The position numbers were made by a program, and so were the translations under genes. A DNA stretch of 64,000 nt from Mesorhabditis belari. Its lineage: Eukaryota; Nematoda; Chromadorea; Rhabditida; Rhabditidae. Location of the stretch: contig CAUEEP010000936.1 in the NCBI GenBank assembly GCA_958450365.1, positions 2,292,001-2,356,000 of the forward strand. The letters are read 5' to 3'. The notes under the pieces are model-generated. The model searched no databases and was not told the DNA's origin. It was given only the letters and a program-made list of their open reading frames with translations. Positions 10,688 through 22,257 of the stretch are shown one piece after another; the first letter of the stretch is position 1, and every line of letters starts with the position of its first letter.

Positions 10688-13600
10688 ATGAACGGAGTGA
10701 TCGTTCATCGTACCGAAAATTTCCCCACAAAAGAGATCCATCATGACGCGCGAAGTATTCGAGATTTGAAAAACGCTAAATCACTGACCTCAATCCGTTT
10801 CCTCGATTCACCGACCAGTTTACAAAATGTAGCTGCACAGTGAGTTTCTTAATTCAAAATTTTATGATCTACTTTTATTTTTACTTTCGAATTGCTGAAC
10901 ATTAAGTGTGAACACTATAATATTAAGTGGAATGCAAGATACCCACTTTGCACTCAAGTACAGGGTTCCCCAAAATTACCCGAACCAATAAAACGCATGA
11001 TTTAAAAACCTTTTCATCGAAAAAACAAAAATTAACATTAACAAGTTTATTTCCTAGCTTGCTTTCAACAATTTGGTTTATTTCTTCTCGAAAATATCTC
11101 CATGGGCCGCTGCACAAGCGGCTAGACGTTTTGACCAAAAGATACGCAGGATCGAGTTCAGCCTAAGCGTTCTGATGTGATTTTTCCAGTGAATCAATGC
11201 TTGAATGTGCTTTTGAGCAGGTCTTAGCTTCGAGAACACTTCAGACTGAGTAATCGATCAGATTTAAATCGAAGTTTGATGGTGGTCACTGCTTAAAGCT
11301 GATGAAATCCGGGAAGTTTCGTTCACATCAGTCTTGGACAATTCGGGCTTTGTGGGCAGGCGTCCCATCCGGTTGAAAACATCAAATTTTGTTTTCAAAA
11401 TGGTTTTGTGGCCAAAAAGTAGCAAAGATGGTCAACCCAAAAGCGCATAACAGCAAAGCGCGGCAAACGAAGGTTGGTTCGGGTAATTTTGGGGCACCCT
11501 GTATCCTAAATGAGGCGCAGTAGCCGAGTTACTGTAGCTGGAACTGTAGTATTGACCAGTATTGACTAAAAAAATTGCATAGCTCAATTTTAGAATTTGC
11601 CGCGAGCTTTCAAAAGAACAAGACGGTTTCCCGAGTCACGATGAGTTGCTGTCGAATTTGATTACTACAAGTCAGTTCAGTCAATTTTCCAAATTCATCA
11701 ACCATTTTCAGATGAGTATCCTCATTTCAAAAATGCTGTCAAAAATTTCAATCACGATCCCGAGTTAACAATTGGATAGTAGGCAACATTTTAAAACTTT
11801 GCATCTAGTTTTTCAGTGCTGAACACATTGGCTTGCAAAGAAGAAGGGTTTTCATTTATAAAGTCCCCACTTTGGATCAGCAAATTTTTGAGTATTTCGT
11901 TGTTGTTTATACACCTTTTAAACAGGTAATTTAGTTTTTCTCCGTTCAAAATTTGACATTTTCAGAAATACACGAAAACCGCTGAAGAAACAGCAAAAAC
12001 ATTTGCGAGTTTATTCGTTTCGGAAACTCTTCGACGACGCTTCAATGAGGCGAAAAATGAAGAAGAAGGGTTTATGATATTGGAGAATGAGGAAACGATA
12101 TATTCATCTGGATCAGAGATATTTGAAGAACGGGTGAGTTGAGAAAGGCCGAGAACAAAGTTGATAAAGTTTAAGGAAGTGTCCAAATTAGGATTCACCT
12201 AAAAGTTTAGACCAATTAAACGCGAGTTTTAATTGATAGACTGAATAAAATAAATAGCTCCAATCAATTTCCTAAACCCTTAAACCCCCGAGTACAAATT
12301 TATACCTGAATATCATCTTTTTGTATCATCTACAATGTGAAAGAAAAATCGCTATGTAAATGACTAGCGAGGTGTTCTTTTTGAATCAATTTTTGCCTTA
12401 ACTTTGGCTTTATTATTTTAGAAATTCTAGCCTATTCTAAAGTCATTCATTAATTGAACAAAGCCGAAATTTCATCTAAAACAATCTAGGACAAGTCAGA
12501 GCCGGGTAGGTGCTGAAACAAGGTTAATATCTAATATGTCATTGATAACCCAATTTGAATAATTTAGTTTTAGTGAGAATCGGTCCTAATTTCTCCTTTC
12601 TTTAAGCTTCGAATTGAGTTTTTACTTTACTTTAAGTAGTAAATAAAACTAAATAAGTCAGGATTTGGTCTCTTTGTGGCTGACAATCGTGCTAAAGTCG
12701 GGATTTGGCTTGAATCAGACGATTGTCTTTGGAATAACCCTTTTGCAAGCATTTTCAAACATTATAAAAAAAAAACCATTATCACAGACAGTTTTTTTTG
12801 TCTAGCATTCGAACGGTCCATGGTACCCAGGCAAGGGAATCATTTCCGATCTTCGGCTACGACTCCACTATTACAAATCAGACTTCACTGATGGTAACAA
12901 TTAAATACTACCAGATCTGAACAATTTTCAGCTTTCTCCGATCGTAGAAGTGTGGAAAAGTGTTTGAGTACAACGATTTTCTTATTGTTTACAATTCTAC
13001 CGACATCGATCGCTTATGGAATGTTAAACGAGGAGAATACTGGCTCTGTAGTCAGTAAGTTGAAAGAATTTTCTGTAATCTTTGATGTTTAGATGTGTCA
13101 AAGGTGATACTCGGTCAGTGGATTGGTGGATTATTCTTTGGGATATTTGGTGGACAACAGCTTTTGATTATGACCACATCGGCTCCGTTGAGTATTTATA
13201 TTCATGGTGAGTGAGTAACAGTGGTCAGAGAACATCGTAAACACATCCGTTTTGATGCACTAAAAATTGTAGGTGAGACTGATTCGGATTAGATGAGAAC
13301 AACTGACAATGTCCAGTTAAGCCAAGCCTTCGCCAACAAATCCCTCAAGTTGCTCAGAAGCACATCCTTTCTGGTGCACTGAAATTTTCGGTTCTTCCCG
13401 GTAATCCGGGTTTTTTGACAAAATACGGGTCTTTTTATTGTGAAATAGTTCTGGAAATCTAGTCCTTTTGGAATTTAGTTCTTTTCAACATCGCCCATTT
13501 AAATCACTGGGACTTCTGGCAATTGTTTGCGTGCGTCGGGATTTGGTGTCAAATTTTCTTATTCTTCTATGCGATTTTCGAAGCCTCCGCAATTATGAGA

Positions 13601-16407
13601 CACATGAAAAGGTAGAAAAATAAAGCAAACCTTAGAAGTTAAAAGTTTAGGTCAACAGAAGAACTCTTTTCACTTTTCATCTCAACGACTTTTGTTTACA
13701 AAGGAATTCGGGCAATGTACGACGTCTACAAGAACAATGTGAATTGTTTAGAGAATGGGCAACAAGGTAAACTTCATAAGTTTAAAAGCTACAGTCCTAT
13801 TATCTAGGATGTGACACAGCATCTGTTCTAATCTTCATCGGCAGTGTCCTCTTGTGTTGGAGATTGGCAACGGCGTTCTCGAATTTCCGCAACAAAACCA
13901 TTTTGACGGACTCGTTTCGAGAGACGATCTCTGACTATGCGTTGCCGATTTCAGTGCTTTTCGCGGCTCTCGTCACGCAGATTCTATTCTTTGACGTGCA
14001 TCGTGAGTTTTTGGCCATACAATTACTAACTACAACATGCTTTTACATCTTGCCCTAAATTCAAGAACTTGCCTTACATCTGCCCTAGTCCTTAAGAACC
14101 ACAGGATTGCCTTACTGTAATCAATCCTTAGATCTAGACTTGTCAATACGACCCTCACTATGAGATCAAGCTTATTGTTAATATCAAAAATATATCAACA
14201 AGGAATCCACAGCCGCTAGAAATTCACAAATTTATCTAATGACTTTCATAGAATTTTCTTGATTTAACGAGTCTAGAGACCTAATTTTTAAACATTTAGA
14301 AACGACATTCCATTCCTCAACCACCTCTGATGCACATTGGATCGAATTCTGGAAATTACCTTTGAAAGGACATTTGGGTGAGGATTTGGTGTGAAGAATG
14401 TTTAAATTACAAGACCAACTTCTAAACAGCTTCAAAATTTTGACAGTTTAGTCGCCATCGGGTTAAGCTTTCCCCTCTCAATTCTCTTCTTTGTCGATCA
14501 ACTTCTGGTGACAAACACCGTTGACAATAAACAGAACAGGTATCAATTTAAATCCCAAACATAAAGCTTCAAAATCAATTTTAGTCTAAAGAAAGGCTCA
14601 TCACATAATTGGGATTTCTTGGTGGTTGCCGTTTTGAATGTGGCTCTATCGGTGTTCGGGATTCCGTGGATGCATGGTAAAGGGAGTAGATATAGGAAAA
14701 CTACAAACTTTATTAGTACCGAAAAATCTTGGATTAGCCAAAATTATGAATTTGATATCTTTGTGAGGGTTTCGTCAAAACAACAGAAAGTATAAATTAC
14801 GAATTTACAGCTGAATATTTTCTTTTTGTACCATTTACAAAGTAAAAGAAAAAACCCCAGTGTTAAAAGGTCTCGAGGTGTTCTTTGTGGTGCCGAATCA
14901 ATTTTTGTCTTAAATTTGGCTACATTTTTGCTATAAATCCCAATTCAAGCCTCTCCTCTAAAACACATTAACTTTTAATGTACTCTAACTTTAGCCGGTT
15001 TACCCCAATCATTCCTTCATTTCAAAGCGCTGGCCGATGTCGGAAAAGACGCTACTCAAAGAGAAGTGTAAAGTTTAAAAAAAACATTATCTTTAATTGA
15101 AAGTTAGATTGCTAGAACTCATTTAATCAAATCTATATGCAAAATTAGTTATCTAATCTTTTCGACTTTCATTTCGCTTCAGGATCCAAAAAGTTCGCGA
15201 AACGAGAATCCCCGTGCTCTCAGCACACCTCCTAATGATCCCATTTTATTTCTTCTTGCCAAAGATTGCTCATCTGATGCCGATTTCATTGTTTTACGGT
15301 AATTTTTGAATATTTTAGAATTAGTTCCCAATTCAGGGCTATTTTTGTTCATGGCGATTAGTAGTTTGACTGGACACGAGTTCTTTGAGAGGATATGTTT
15401 GTTCTTCACAGAACAGGTAACGTCAAGAAGGGATTACAACTATCGTTTGAAGAGATAGAGCCAATTAAGATTTGCGGTTCTTCTCGAAATCCGTTTCTTT
15501 TCATGGAGAAAAGCTATCATATGCAAAATCCAAATCCAATTCGCTTCTCTTCGGACTTTTCTTGGGACAAAGGGTTGAAATTTTTGGTCCATCTCATCTA
15601 CTTATCTATCTACCAATTTCTGGAAAAATACAGCCGAATTTGGGGCGGGAATTGACCCCAAGGATTTGGGCATAGTGACGCCCAAGGCGGTAAAATCGTC
15701 TTAGCTATTGGTGAAGTTTATTTTCACTCTTTGTCCCAAGAAAGGTCCCAAGAAATCGAATTGGCTTTCGGTTTTGCATATGATAGCTTTTCTCAATGAA
15801 AAGACCCATATTTTGTCAAAAGACCAGGATTTCCGAAAAGAACCAAATTTGCATGTCGTGGATAGTCAGTTAAAACCCGTCAATTTAGGCCCACTACCCG
15901 CGACGAGATTACATCACAAAAGTCGATCAGCGAACCATTCACAAATTCACTTTTTGTCAACTTCTACAATTAGGCGTCTTGTTGATTGTTGGAATGGTAA
16001 GTTTTTATCTAGTTTTTCTTGAAGGAATAAAATCTGTAGGCTCCGGTAAATTATGTCCGGATGACGTTTCCATTGGTGATTTTTATGTTCATTCCGATCA
16101 GGTTGGTGAGATAGATTGTACAAAATTTCCATTCAGGTTCGAATCTATAAACAGTAGGCATTTAGTTTGTGTTCAAAAACAAAAATCGAAACGCACTCAA
16201 TTAATACTCTCCATTGAATCATTGTTGCAAGAAAAGCGGAGAATTAGGTACACCAGAAATGGTGTGTTTTGAGTTTTGAGCAAAAAGTACACCGAAACAA
16301 ATCTGTTTTGAAGTCTCAAACCGGAAAGTATCATTTTTTCCAGAATGTTCATCCTTCCAATGTTTTTTTCGCAGAGAGATCTCGAATTGGTTGATGGAGC
16401 TCATTAA
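10688..16407 (+). CDS. abts: SLC4-family anion exchanger / bicarbonate transporter
   Basis: This is a multi-pass plasma-membrane transporter exchanging Cl- and HCO3- (band 3 type), here with a rather short cytoplasmic N-terminus. I recognise about 17 exons. The cytoplasmic domain includes KYTKTAEETAKTFASLF (about 11966) and GPWYPGKGIISDLRLRL (about 12812). Membrane-domain blocks are SDFTDAFSDRRSVEKCLS, ILGQWIGGLFFGIFGGQQLL, TTSAPLSIYIH, ELFSLFISTTFVYKGIRAMY, SDYALPISVLFAALV, KGSSHNWDFLVVAVLNVAL, VFGIPWMHG, VRETRIPVLSAHLLMI, SLFYGLFLFMAISSLTG, KVDQRTIHKFTFCQLLQLG and the last exon ending RDLELVDGAH with TAA 16405-16407. Order and spacing follow human AE proteins. The total is roughly 700-750 residues, shorter than the usual 900 or more, with the difference in the N-terminal domain. 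The start at ATG 10688 is the first in-frame ATG after a stop-rich region and is uncertain. Introns hold a mariner relic and foldback elements. Confidence 0.88.
10959..11503 (-). mobile_element. Decayed mariner-type transposon in SLC4 intron
   Basis: Terminal inverted repeats of about 25 bp (CAGGGTTCCCCAAAATTACC at 10961 and its near complement ending 11501) are flanked by TA on both sides, the expected target duplication. The - strand interior still shows the C-terminal half of a Tc1/mariner transposase: a PDGTPAHKA-like region, a PPS..LN..DYSVWSVLE block and a C-terminal CSGPWRYF end. Frameshifts and stops break it, and the N-terminal half is deleted. Confidence 0.8.
13380..13440. repeat. 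Dispersed intronic repeat related to 15466-15855
   Basis: The stretch containing TTCGGTTCTTCCCGGTAATC and TTTTTGACAAAATACGGG resembles the outer parts of the foldback at 15466-15855, in the next large intron of the same gene. Confidence 0.6.
15466..15855. repeat. Foldback element in SLC4 intron
   Basis: Left-arm sequence such as AAAAGCTATCATATGCAAAA (about 15510) and TTCTTGGGACAAAGGGT (about 15560) recurs as the reverse complement at about 15730-15795. The outer ends (GCGGTTCTTCTCGAAATCC) match the complement near 15825-15850. Arms are more than 100 bp and imperfect. It is a non-coding MITE-like unit between exons ending near 15418 and starting near 15889. Confidence 0.75.
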
Positions 16408-16738
16408 CCGAAGATTGAACTTGTTTAAAAATAAAAGAAATCTTTGTACATATTCAAAATCAAAATCCGCAGATATAAAAACCCAATAAAAGTGATTCTT
16501 TTAAAAAGTCTTACCAAAAACTTCAGATTATTTTCCCCAATTTTGCTAAAAAATACAAATTTCCACCGTTCAGGGTCATTTTTTGTCAAATGGCAGACAC
16601 AAACATAAAAAGAACGTCGGATTTCTCTAATTTATTGATGAGAGCAAAAAATGGCAAAAGACCGGCTTTGACAAAAAATCCCGTTTACAATATTGTCGCA
16701 ATTCATTATCTAGTTGATCTATCGAATCACTTTACAAA
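16408..16738. other. Intergenic, no gene seen
   Basis: Contains an AATAAA at about 16486-16491, a candidate polyadenylation signal for the SLC4 gene. Nothing else is recognised before the profilin-like start. Confidence 0.45.
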
Positions 16739-17660
16739 ATGGTTCGATTAGTTATACTTACAATATTGATTTCTGTGGCTTGTAAGTTAACACGTTTCTG
16801 ACGTTGATTCCCATTTTCAGCTGCATCAAACTTCTGGGTGGACTTGTGGCAAAATCATTTGGCCAAAGGGATTTTGAGGACAGGTTTGCGTTCGGGAGTC
16901 TTTTGTTCCAATGAGCTTTCGACCAATCAAGTATCTGTTTTGGGATTTACAACCGATAATAGCTAACTACTGATTGCTATAGTCAAAACATCTATATTCG
17001 TCGCAAATAGAAACAAGAAATTTCAATGGATATTCTTATTCTTTCTAGGTAAATTTCAAACCGGTGCCATTGTCTCTCTAAAAGATGGAGCACCAGTGGC
17101 CAAGTCGAAAGGGTTGACGGTTTGTTTTTCAATTTCCAAGCTATGTATCTAAAGGCTTATATCTTGTTTACTAAAAGAAATTAGTAGTTGTCTTTGAAAT
17201 AAATTTGGCAAAATTATACATTTACATTGCCGTATTATGCCAAGATTATACATTTTCAGCTCTCTAACACCGAGGGTCGTCAATGGGCCACCTATTTCAC
17301 AACGGATAACTATTGGAAGACGCAAAAAGATGGGATCAAAGCCTTCGATAAACATTATGATACGATAAAAGTAAGGATTAAGGCTAGAAAAATAAACACT
17401 GGTCATTTTAGTACGACTTTGATCAAAAAATCGTCGCAATGAATGGGGATAATGGGGTGATTTTGGCGAAAAACGATTACAGTAAGAAAAATTTTTGAGA
17501 GAATCATGTAACAAAAACTGTACAGTAGCTTTAAAATCGTATATAATTAATTTTGATTTCAGCTATCATTCTGGCCATGTTCAACTACCTAACCACTCAA
17601 AATGAGGCGGAAAAGCTCGTTGACGACTTTGCGGAGTACATTCGAAATTTGGGATTTTGA
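16739..17660 (+). CDS. Profilin-like protein with an N-terminal signal peptide
   Basis: Six short exons encode about 150 residues. Exon 1 (ATG 16739) gives a clear hydrophobic leader, MVRLVILTILISVAS, then NFWVDLWQNHLAKGI, which aligns with the profilin N-terminal helix. Later exons give GAIVSLKDGAPVAKSKGL (profilin strand pattern), YDFDQKIVAMNG and the C-terminal helix exon TIILAMFNYLTTQNEAEKL ... AEYIRNLGF, matching the end of nematode profilin. Profilins normally bind G-actin in the cytosol and lack a signal peptide, so a secreted form would be unusual. The alternative is a fast-evolving secreted protein that only resembles profilin. The last exon and 3' flank are duplicated at 21811-22199. 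Confidence 0.6.
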
Positions 17661-17899
17661 AAAGCCTTTCTCCTTGATTTTAAGCTTAAAATATTGCAAT
17701 TCCAGTTTCTTAGTATTCTTTTTATTCTTATTCTTATTCTTATACTTATTATTATTCTATTATTCTTTTCTTATTATTAGTGTTTTCAGAGCTTTCTAAA
17801 TTGTTCTTTGTTATTCGTTCAAAAAAAGTTCAATAAATTTTTATTTACCAATCACCAAGAACAAAAAAACCAGCTCTTTGTACCAAATTTTCTATTTAT
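17531..17899. repeat. Source segment of a 370-bp direct duplication (copy at 21811-22199)
   Basis: The final exon, its acceptor and the 3' flank of the profilin-like gene recur about 4.3 kb downstream in the same orientation. The homology ends at the TA (17899-17900) where the Tc1-like unit begins. Confidence 0.9.
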
Positions 17900-19060
17900 A
17901 CAGTGCGTCCCAAAAGTTTAGACGGTAGCGCAAAATGGGCGTTTCCGTAAAAAATACACAACCCAGGTGTAAACGGATGTGGACGAATTTGGGATGTAAA
18001 GAGAGTGGACCTTTGATATCCCGCCACTCTAACACCCCGACAACCCAACCAACCCCCAACGATAGAGGAGCCCCGTGAAATGACGACCTGTATTTGCCGC
18101 AGTTGCATAGACCCGGAAGATACAACTTTATTACAGTAAACCATAAGAGGAATAGATAGAAATGAGGTAAGGGGGGGGGGACCAATGGAGTCTCACTTGC
18201 CCCCAGGCAACCTAAGGACCCCCCCGCAAAAAGGACACGGGGGACACATTGCAAAGATTAGACAAAGCACAAAACAAGTGCAAAATACAGTTTGTCTCGG
18301 AGCTGACACAACTAAATTTTTTGTTATTTTGATCTACATTAATGTAAAAAACTGAAAAACTTTTAGCTCACCGGCCTTGATAAAAATAAAAAAATATCGA
18401 CTTTGTCGAAAACCGGGTGTTCCAAAAGTTTAGACCGTGGAATTTTATCTTTAAAAATCAATTTTTTTTCAATCTTTGGTTCTTTTTTATACTGAACTTT
18501 TACGTAATGATTTATTTTACAGGAAATGGGCAAGAAGAAAAAGATTTCCGCGCTCGAGATTTCACAGATTAAGGCCTACCGTAACACCGGCTGGATCTTG
18601 AAAAAAATTGCGGAGAAACTTAATCGTTCTGAGCCAGGAGTTCGAAAAGCATTTGGAAGGGTGAACAACAAACGTCCCAATAAGAAAATGCGTAGACCCA
18701 CCAAGTTAGCTGAAAGAGATCGACATTTGTCAAATGCTGCTTCAAATTCATCAAAGACAGCTAAGGAGCTAATATGAGCTCAAAGTTTCTAAACAAACGA
18801 TTCTGCGAAGTTTGAAAGGATCTGCACTTTGAAAGAACCTAATCTGCAAAAAATGAAGATGATGCCAGCTCCAAAATTAAAGAATATTCGCAAAAAGGCA
18901 CGCTTAGACTTTGCTCAACGTGAAATGAATCGAGATTGGACAAAAGTGGGACTTATAACGCTCATTATCTAAACAAAATGGAACTTTAGATCATCTTCAG
19001 CGATGAGAAAAAGTGGTGCCTTGACGGACCAGAGGGTTATCTGCATTTTATTCTTTGTAG
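17899..19060 (+). mobile_element. Decayed Tc1-like transposon(s)
   Basis: A Tc1-type end (CAGTGCGTCCCAAAAGTTTA) starts at 17901 right after TA. A second, similar end in the same orientation (GGGTGTTCCAAAAGTTTAGA) lies at 18415-18434, so two related elements may be nested or one may have inserted into another. Between them is a GC-rich stretch with poly-G and poly-C runs (about 18000-18240). A transposase relic follows at 18526-19040. No clean right end was found. Confidence 0.7.
18526..19040 (+). pseudogene. Tc1-type transposase remnant
   Basis: ATG 18526 opens 83 codons of helix-turn-helix domain (ISALEISQIKAYRNTGW ... LNRSEPGVRKAFG), ending in a TGA. After frame changes the sequence continues with KKARLDFAQREMNRDW (about 18893-18940) and the first catalytic-Asp motif IIFSDEKKWCLDGPEGY (about 18990-19040). 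The second half of the DDE domain is missing. It is not functional. Confidence 0.85.
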
Positions 19061-19621
19061 ACGCATTCGGCTTCTACCAGTAAAATGGGCACAAATCATA
19101 CAAAATAATTGCAAATAGCTAGCATAATTTGAAGTTTTTAACTGAAGAAAAATTTCATTTTAGAAACGTTTCAAGTCATACCCACATACATCAAAATCCT
19201 GAAATCGGAAAGACAATTTTGAATGCAAAAAGTTGAATTTGATTCAAAAAGAGCTGTTTATTCGAAATGCCCGCATTTCTCCAACTATCAAGGTCAAAAT
19301 TTGCATTCGTGTCAAAAAAAGAGCTGTTTCTCAACGGGAACGAAGGTTTCACGCTCCAAAATTCGTTTTCTAAACTTAAATGTTTGTCGAATTTTCAATC
19401 TTTCCATAATTTTTCTAGCATCTTCTCGATTATTTTCAGACGATGATGCATTCTTTTGATGCCTTTTCGGGGATTTGAACGATTTGTTTGGAGTCTCCAC
19501 CAACAATCCAGCTTTTGCTGTTTTCAAAACATTTTCTCAAATCTTCAAATCGTTAAAAAGGAAAAATTACAGTTTTTAATTTCAAAAATAAATTTGAACA
19601 GTTTCAAACACAGATTCCATC
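19061..19621. other. No gene seen
   Basis: Short overlapping frames on both strands without domains or splice support. Confidence 0.4.
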
Positions 19622-21079
19622 ATGAGAGAGTTCAACGAAGGATTGGTCATCGAAATCAGCACGACTACCGTTCAAAACGAGAACAAAAGAGGTGAAATAA
19701 AGGTTTCCCGAGCAAAAAAATCCTCAGATTTGGATTGGCTGATCGACAGATTTGAGCGAAAATTCTATCACTCGAGGTGCTCGATACGGAATTTCATGTT
19801 GACATGGGCGGTTGTTCAGGTTTGGGGGTTTCATTTTCCCTTTTTCACTTGGTTATTTAAATGAAAAGTGAACGGAAACAGGTTGGTCAAAATGCCTAAA
19901 GGTCAAGATGCAACTGAAGTGCAACCGGTCAAGATGGCCTTCTGTAATGAGACCTAGCTTACGCAATTTTTCATGGAGATTCCGAATCTGTTTTTAAAAT
20001 CGACAAAACAGCTTTCTGGCGAAAATTATGAGCATTTTAAGTGCCGGGCTTCCTCTATAAAGTCTCTTTTGCCTGCAAAGCAAGTATTCTGGTGGCGTAG
20101 TGGGTAAGAACCTTCAAAGACGTCTATACGCTTTTTGCACTTACAGGCAATACACTTTAAATGCTCATAACTTTTGCCAGAAAGTTGTTTTGCCGATTTT
20201 AAGCAGTAGATTCGGAATCTCCATGAAAAACCGCGTCAAATGAGCTAGGTCTCATTACAGAAGGTCCTCTGGACCTATTGCAATTGTTGTTGTTGTTCTT
20301 TATATTCAGAAACTGGTATCTCTTCAACCGGTATCTCTAACAACCGATATCTCTTCTTGTTCCAGTTGTTCCTCATGCCCCCGAAACATTCGTTCTCTCG
20401 GACCGGATGCCCCTTCACGGCCTACCGGATCGAAACGCTCATCACTCGTTTCGATTCCATCAATCATCTCTATGCTTTCCTTTTCCCTTTTCTTTTTGCA
20501 ATTCCAGTTCAGGTTTTTCTTCTCGTATTTTTGGTGAAATTTCTTTGCAAATTTTTCAATCCGGCTTTAGATCGTTTCGTTTTTCCCATTTGTTCCCTTT
20601 TTGTTTTTGCCTTTCAAATTACTTTCGCTAATTGGTCAATATTCGATGAGTATTCCCTCGATTTCTACATTTTGCGTACTCAATGGGCTGAGGGATGGGA
20701 ATACGATTACGGGGAGAAAAGGATCAATTTTTGCTATTCAATTTTAGATAATGCTAACTTTGTTTACTTTTACTATTTGAACAATGGATTTATTGCTTTT
20801 TCGATTTTTTATCTAATGATAATCATGATGAGGAATCGTTTTCCAAAATTGCCTTTTATTTTGAGATTTTTCTTTTGGATTCTTTTTTGTTCGATTTCAA
20901 TTCTTTTCGTATATTTTTATGATTTCATCTTTCAGTTATTTTGCAAATTTTACAATTGGATTGTGTTTTTTGATGTGACTGGCCAATCAAAATATCACTT
21001 ATATTTGCCATTTCTTACTCTTTCTCCTTTCCTATTCTGGGTATTGGTAAGGAATTTTGAAAAGAAAAACTCGAAATAA
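19622..21079 (+). CDS. Unrecognised multi-span membrane protein (two-exon model)
   Basis: The secure part is an open frame from the acceptor TTCCAG at about 20360-20365 to TAA 21077-21079, with the first internal ATG at 20375. It encodes about 235 residues, rich in Phe, Ile and Leu, with four or five likely membrane spans (LYAFLFPFLFAIPVQVFLLV, FPICSLFVFAFQITF, GFIAFSIFYLMIIMM, FFFWILFCSISILFVYFY, LPFLTLSPFLFWVLV). An upstream exon at 19622-19823 (ATG 19622, MREFNEGLVIEIS ...) ends at CAG|GTTTGG and joins this block in frame across an intron holding a foldback. That join is plausible but unproven. I recognise no family. The length of the open frame in AT-rich DNA argues for a real gene. Confidence 0.5.
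19935..20266. repeat. Foldback element, arms of about 115 bp
   Basis: The sequence from CTTCTGTAATGAGACCTAGC (19939) through the TTTTCATGGAGATTCCGAAT region and ATTATGAGCATTTTAA recurs inverted at about 20155-20264. It lies in the inferred intron of the membrane-protein gene and has no coding capacity. Confidence 0.85.
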
Positions 21080-21810
21080 TAGAAACAAATCTCATCGAAT
21101 AAGCTCCAAACTTTTCAAAAAATACTGTTGGAAAAACACACGTCACACATACTTCAAAAACCCAATGAACCCCATGAACTCTTCAAAAATTGTTAACCAA
21201 CACTCACTCCAACAAAAGGCAAAGAGCTAACTTCTTATCAAAAATGCAATTACCAGCAGAAAACTTTAAAACCCCCTGTTCCATCGCTTCTCTCATTTCA
21301 CATAGTCTCAGTTTGGTTTGAAGATCTGTATCAAAAATTCAAAATTTTCTTTTTGAAAGTTGTATACGAATACAAATCACAAATCTGGTCATCTAAAAAG
21401 CCTTATTCAAAATTAACGAAAAAAAGCTGCTGATCTTGGCCTTGTTCGTCCCATTGTGAAGCGAAGGGACCCGAGTAAAAAATGTTTTACACCATTCGAT
21501 TGAAAAAAAATTGGCGACCAACATGAAAAACGGTTGGTCATCTAGTTGGCTGAAATGAAATGAAAAATGGTTAACCTCAACTTTGTAGCGACCCCACCCC
21601 TACAATTTCAACAGGCAACTCGTGAAAGATGAAAGGCAATTTTAGAAGCTCCAACAATCCTTTTACACATTCTGTTTTCCCAATTAGTTTCAAGTTTCTC
21701 CCCGTTTGTTAGTTGTATTGTTTCCATTGTTTCTATTGTTTCCATTGTTTGTATTCGGTTTTTATTGGTTTAACAGAGAAAAATATAACAAAAGCGTATC
21801 AACGTAGAGT
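21080..21810. other. Intergenic, no gene seen
   Basis: AT-rich, with a short TTTCCATTG/TTTCTATTG repetition near 21720-21750. No supported gene. Confidence 0.4.
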
Positions 21811-22199
21811 TAAAATCGCATCTACTTAGTTTTGATTTGAGCTATCATTCTGGTCATATTCAACTACTTAACCACTCACATTGAAGCGGAAAAACTCGTT
21901 GACGACTTTGCGGAGTAGATTCGAATTTTGGGGTTTTGAAAAAACCTTTATCCTTGATTTTAAGCTTAAAATATTGTAATTCCAGTTTCTTAGTATTTTT
22001 TTTTTTTATTATTATTATTATTCTTAGTCTTATTCTTATTATTCTACTAGTCTTTTCTTAGTTTTAGAGTTTTCATAGCTTACTAAATTGTTCTTTGTTA
22101 TTCGTTCAAAAAAGCTTCTGTAGTGTCTCCAATAAATTTTTATTTACCAATCACCAACAACCCAAAAAACCAGTTCTTTGTACCAAAGTTTTCATTTAT
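21811..22199 (+). pseudogene. Duplicated last exon and 3' flank of the profilin-like gene (broken)
   Basis: This matches 17531-17899. The splice acceptor TTTCAG has become TTTGAG, and a Tyr codon TAC in the final helix has become TAG, so the copy is dead. It retains the simple T/A-rich tract, somewhat expanded. It abuts the 3' end of the collagen gene on the opposite strand and may supply part of that gene's 3' untranslated region. Confidence 0.88.
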
Positions 22200-22257
22200 A
22201 TTAGCAAATAGGTTTAAGATTGGCCCCAAATTAGTGTGTATGCAAACTAAATGCAAA

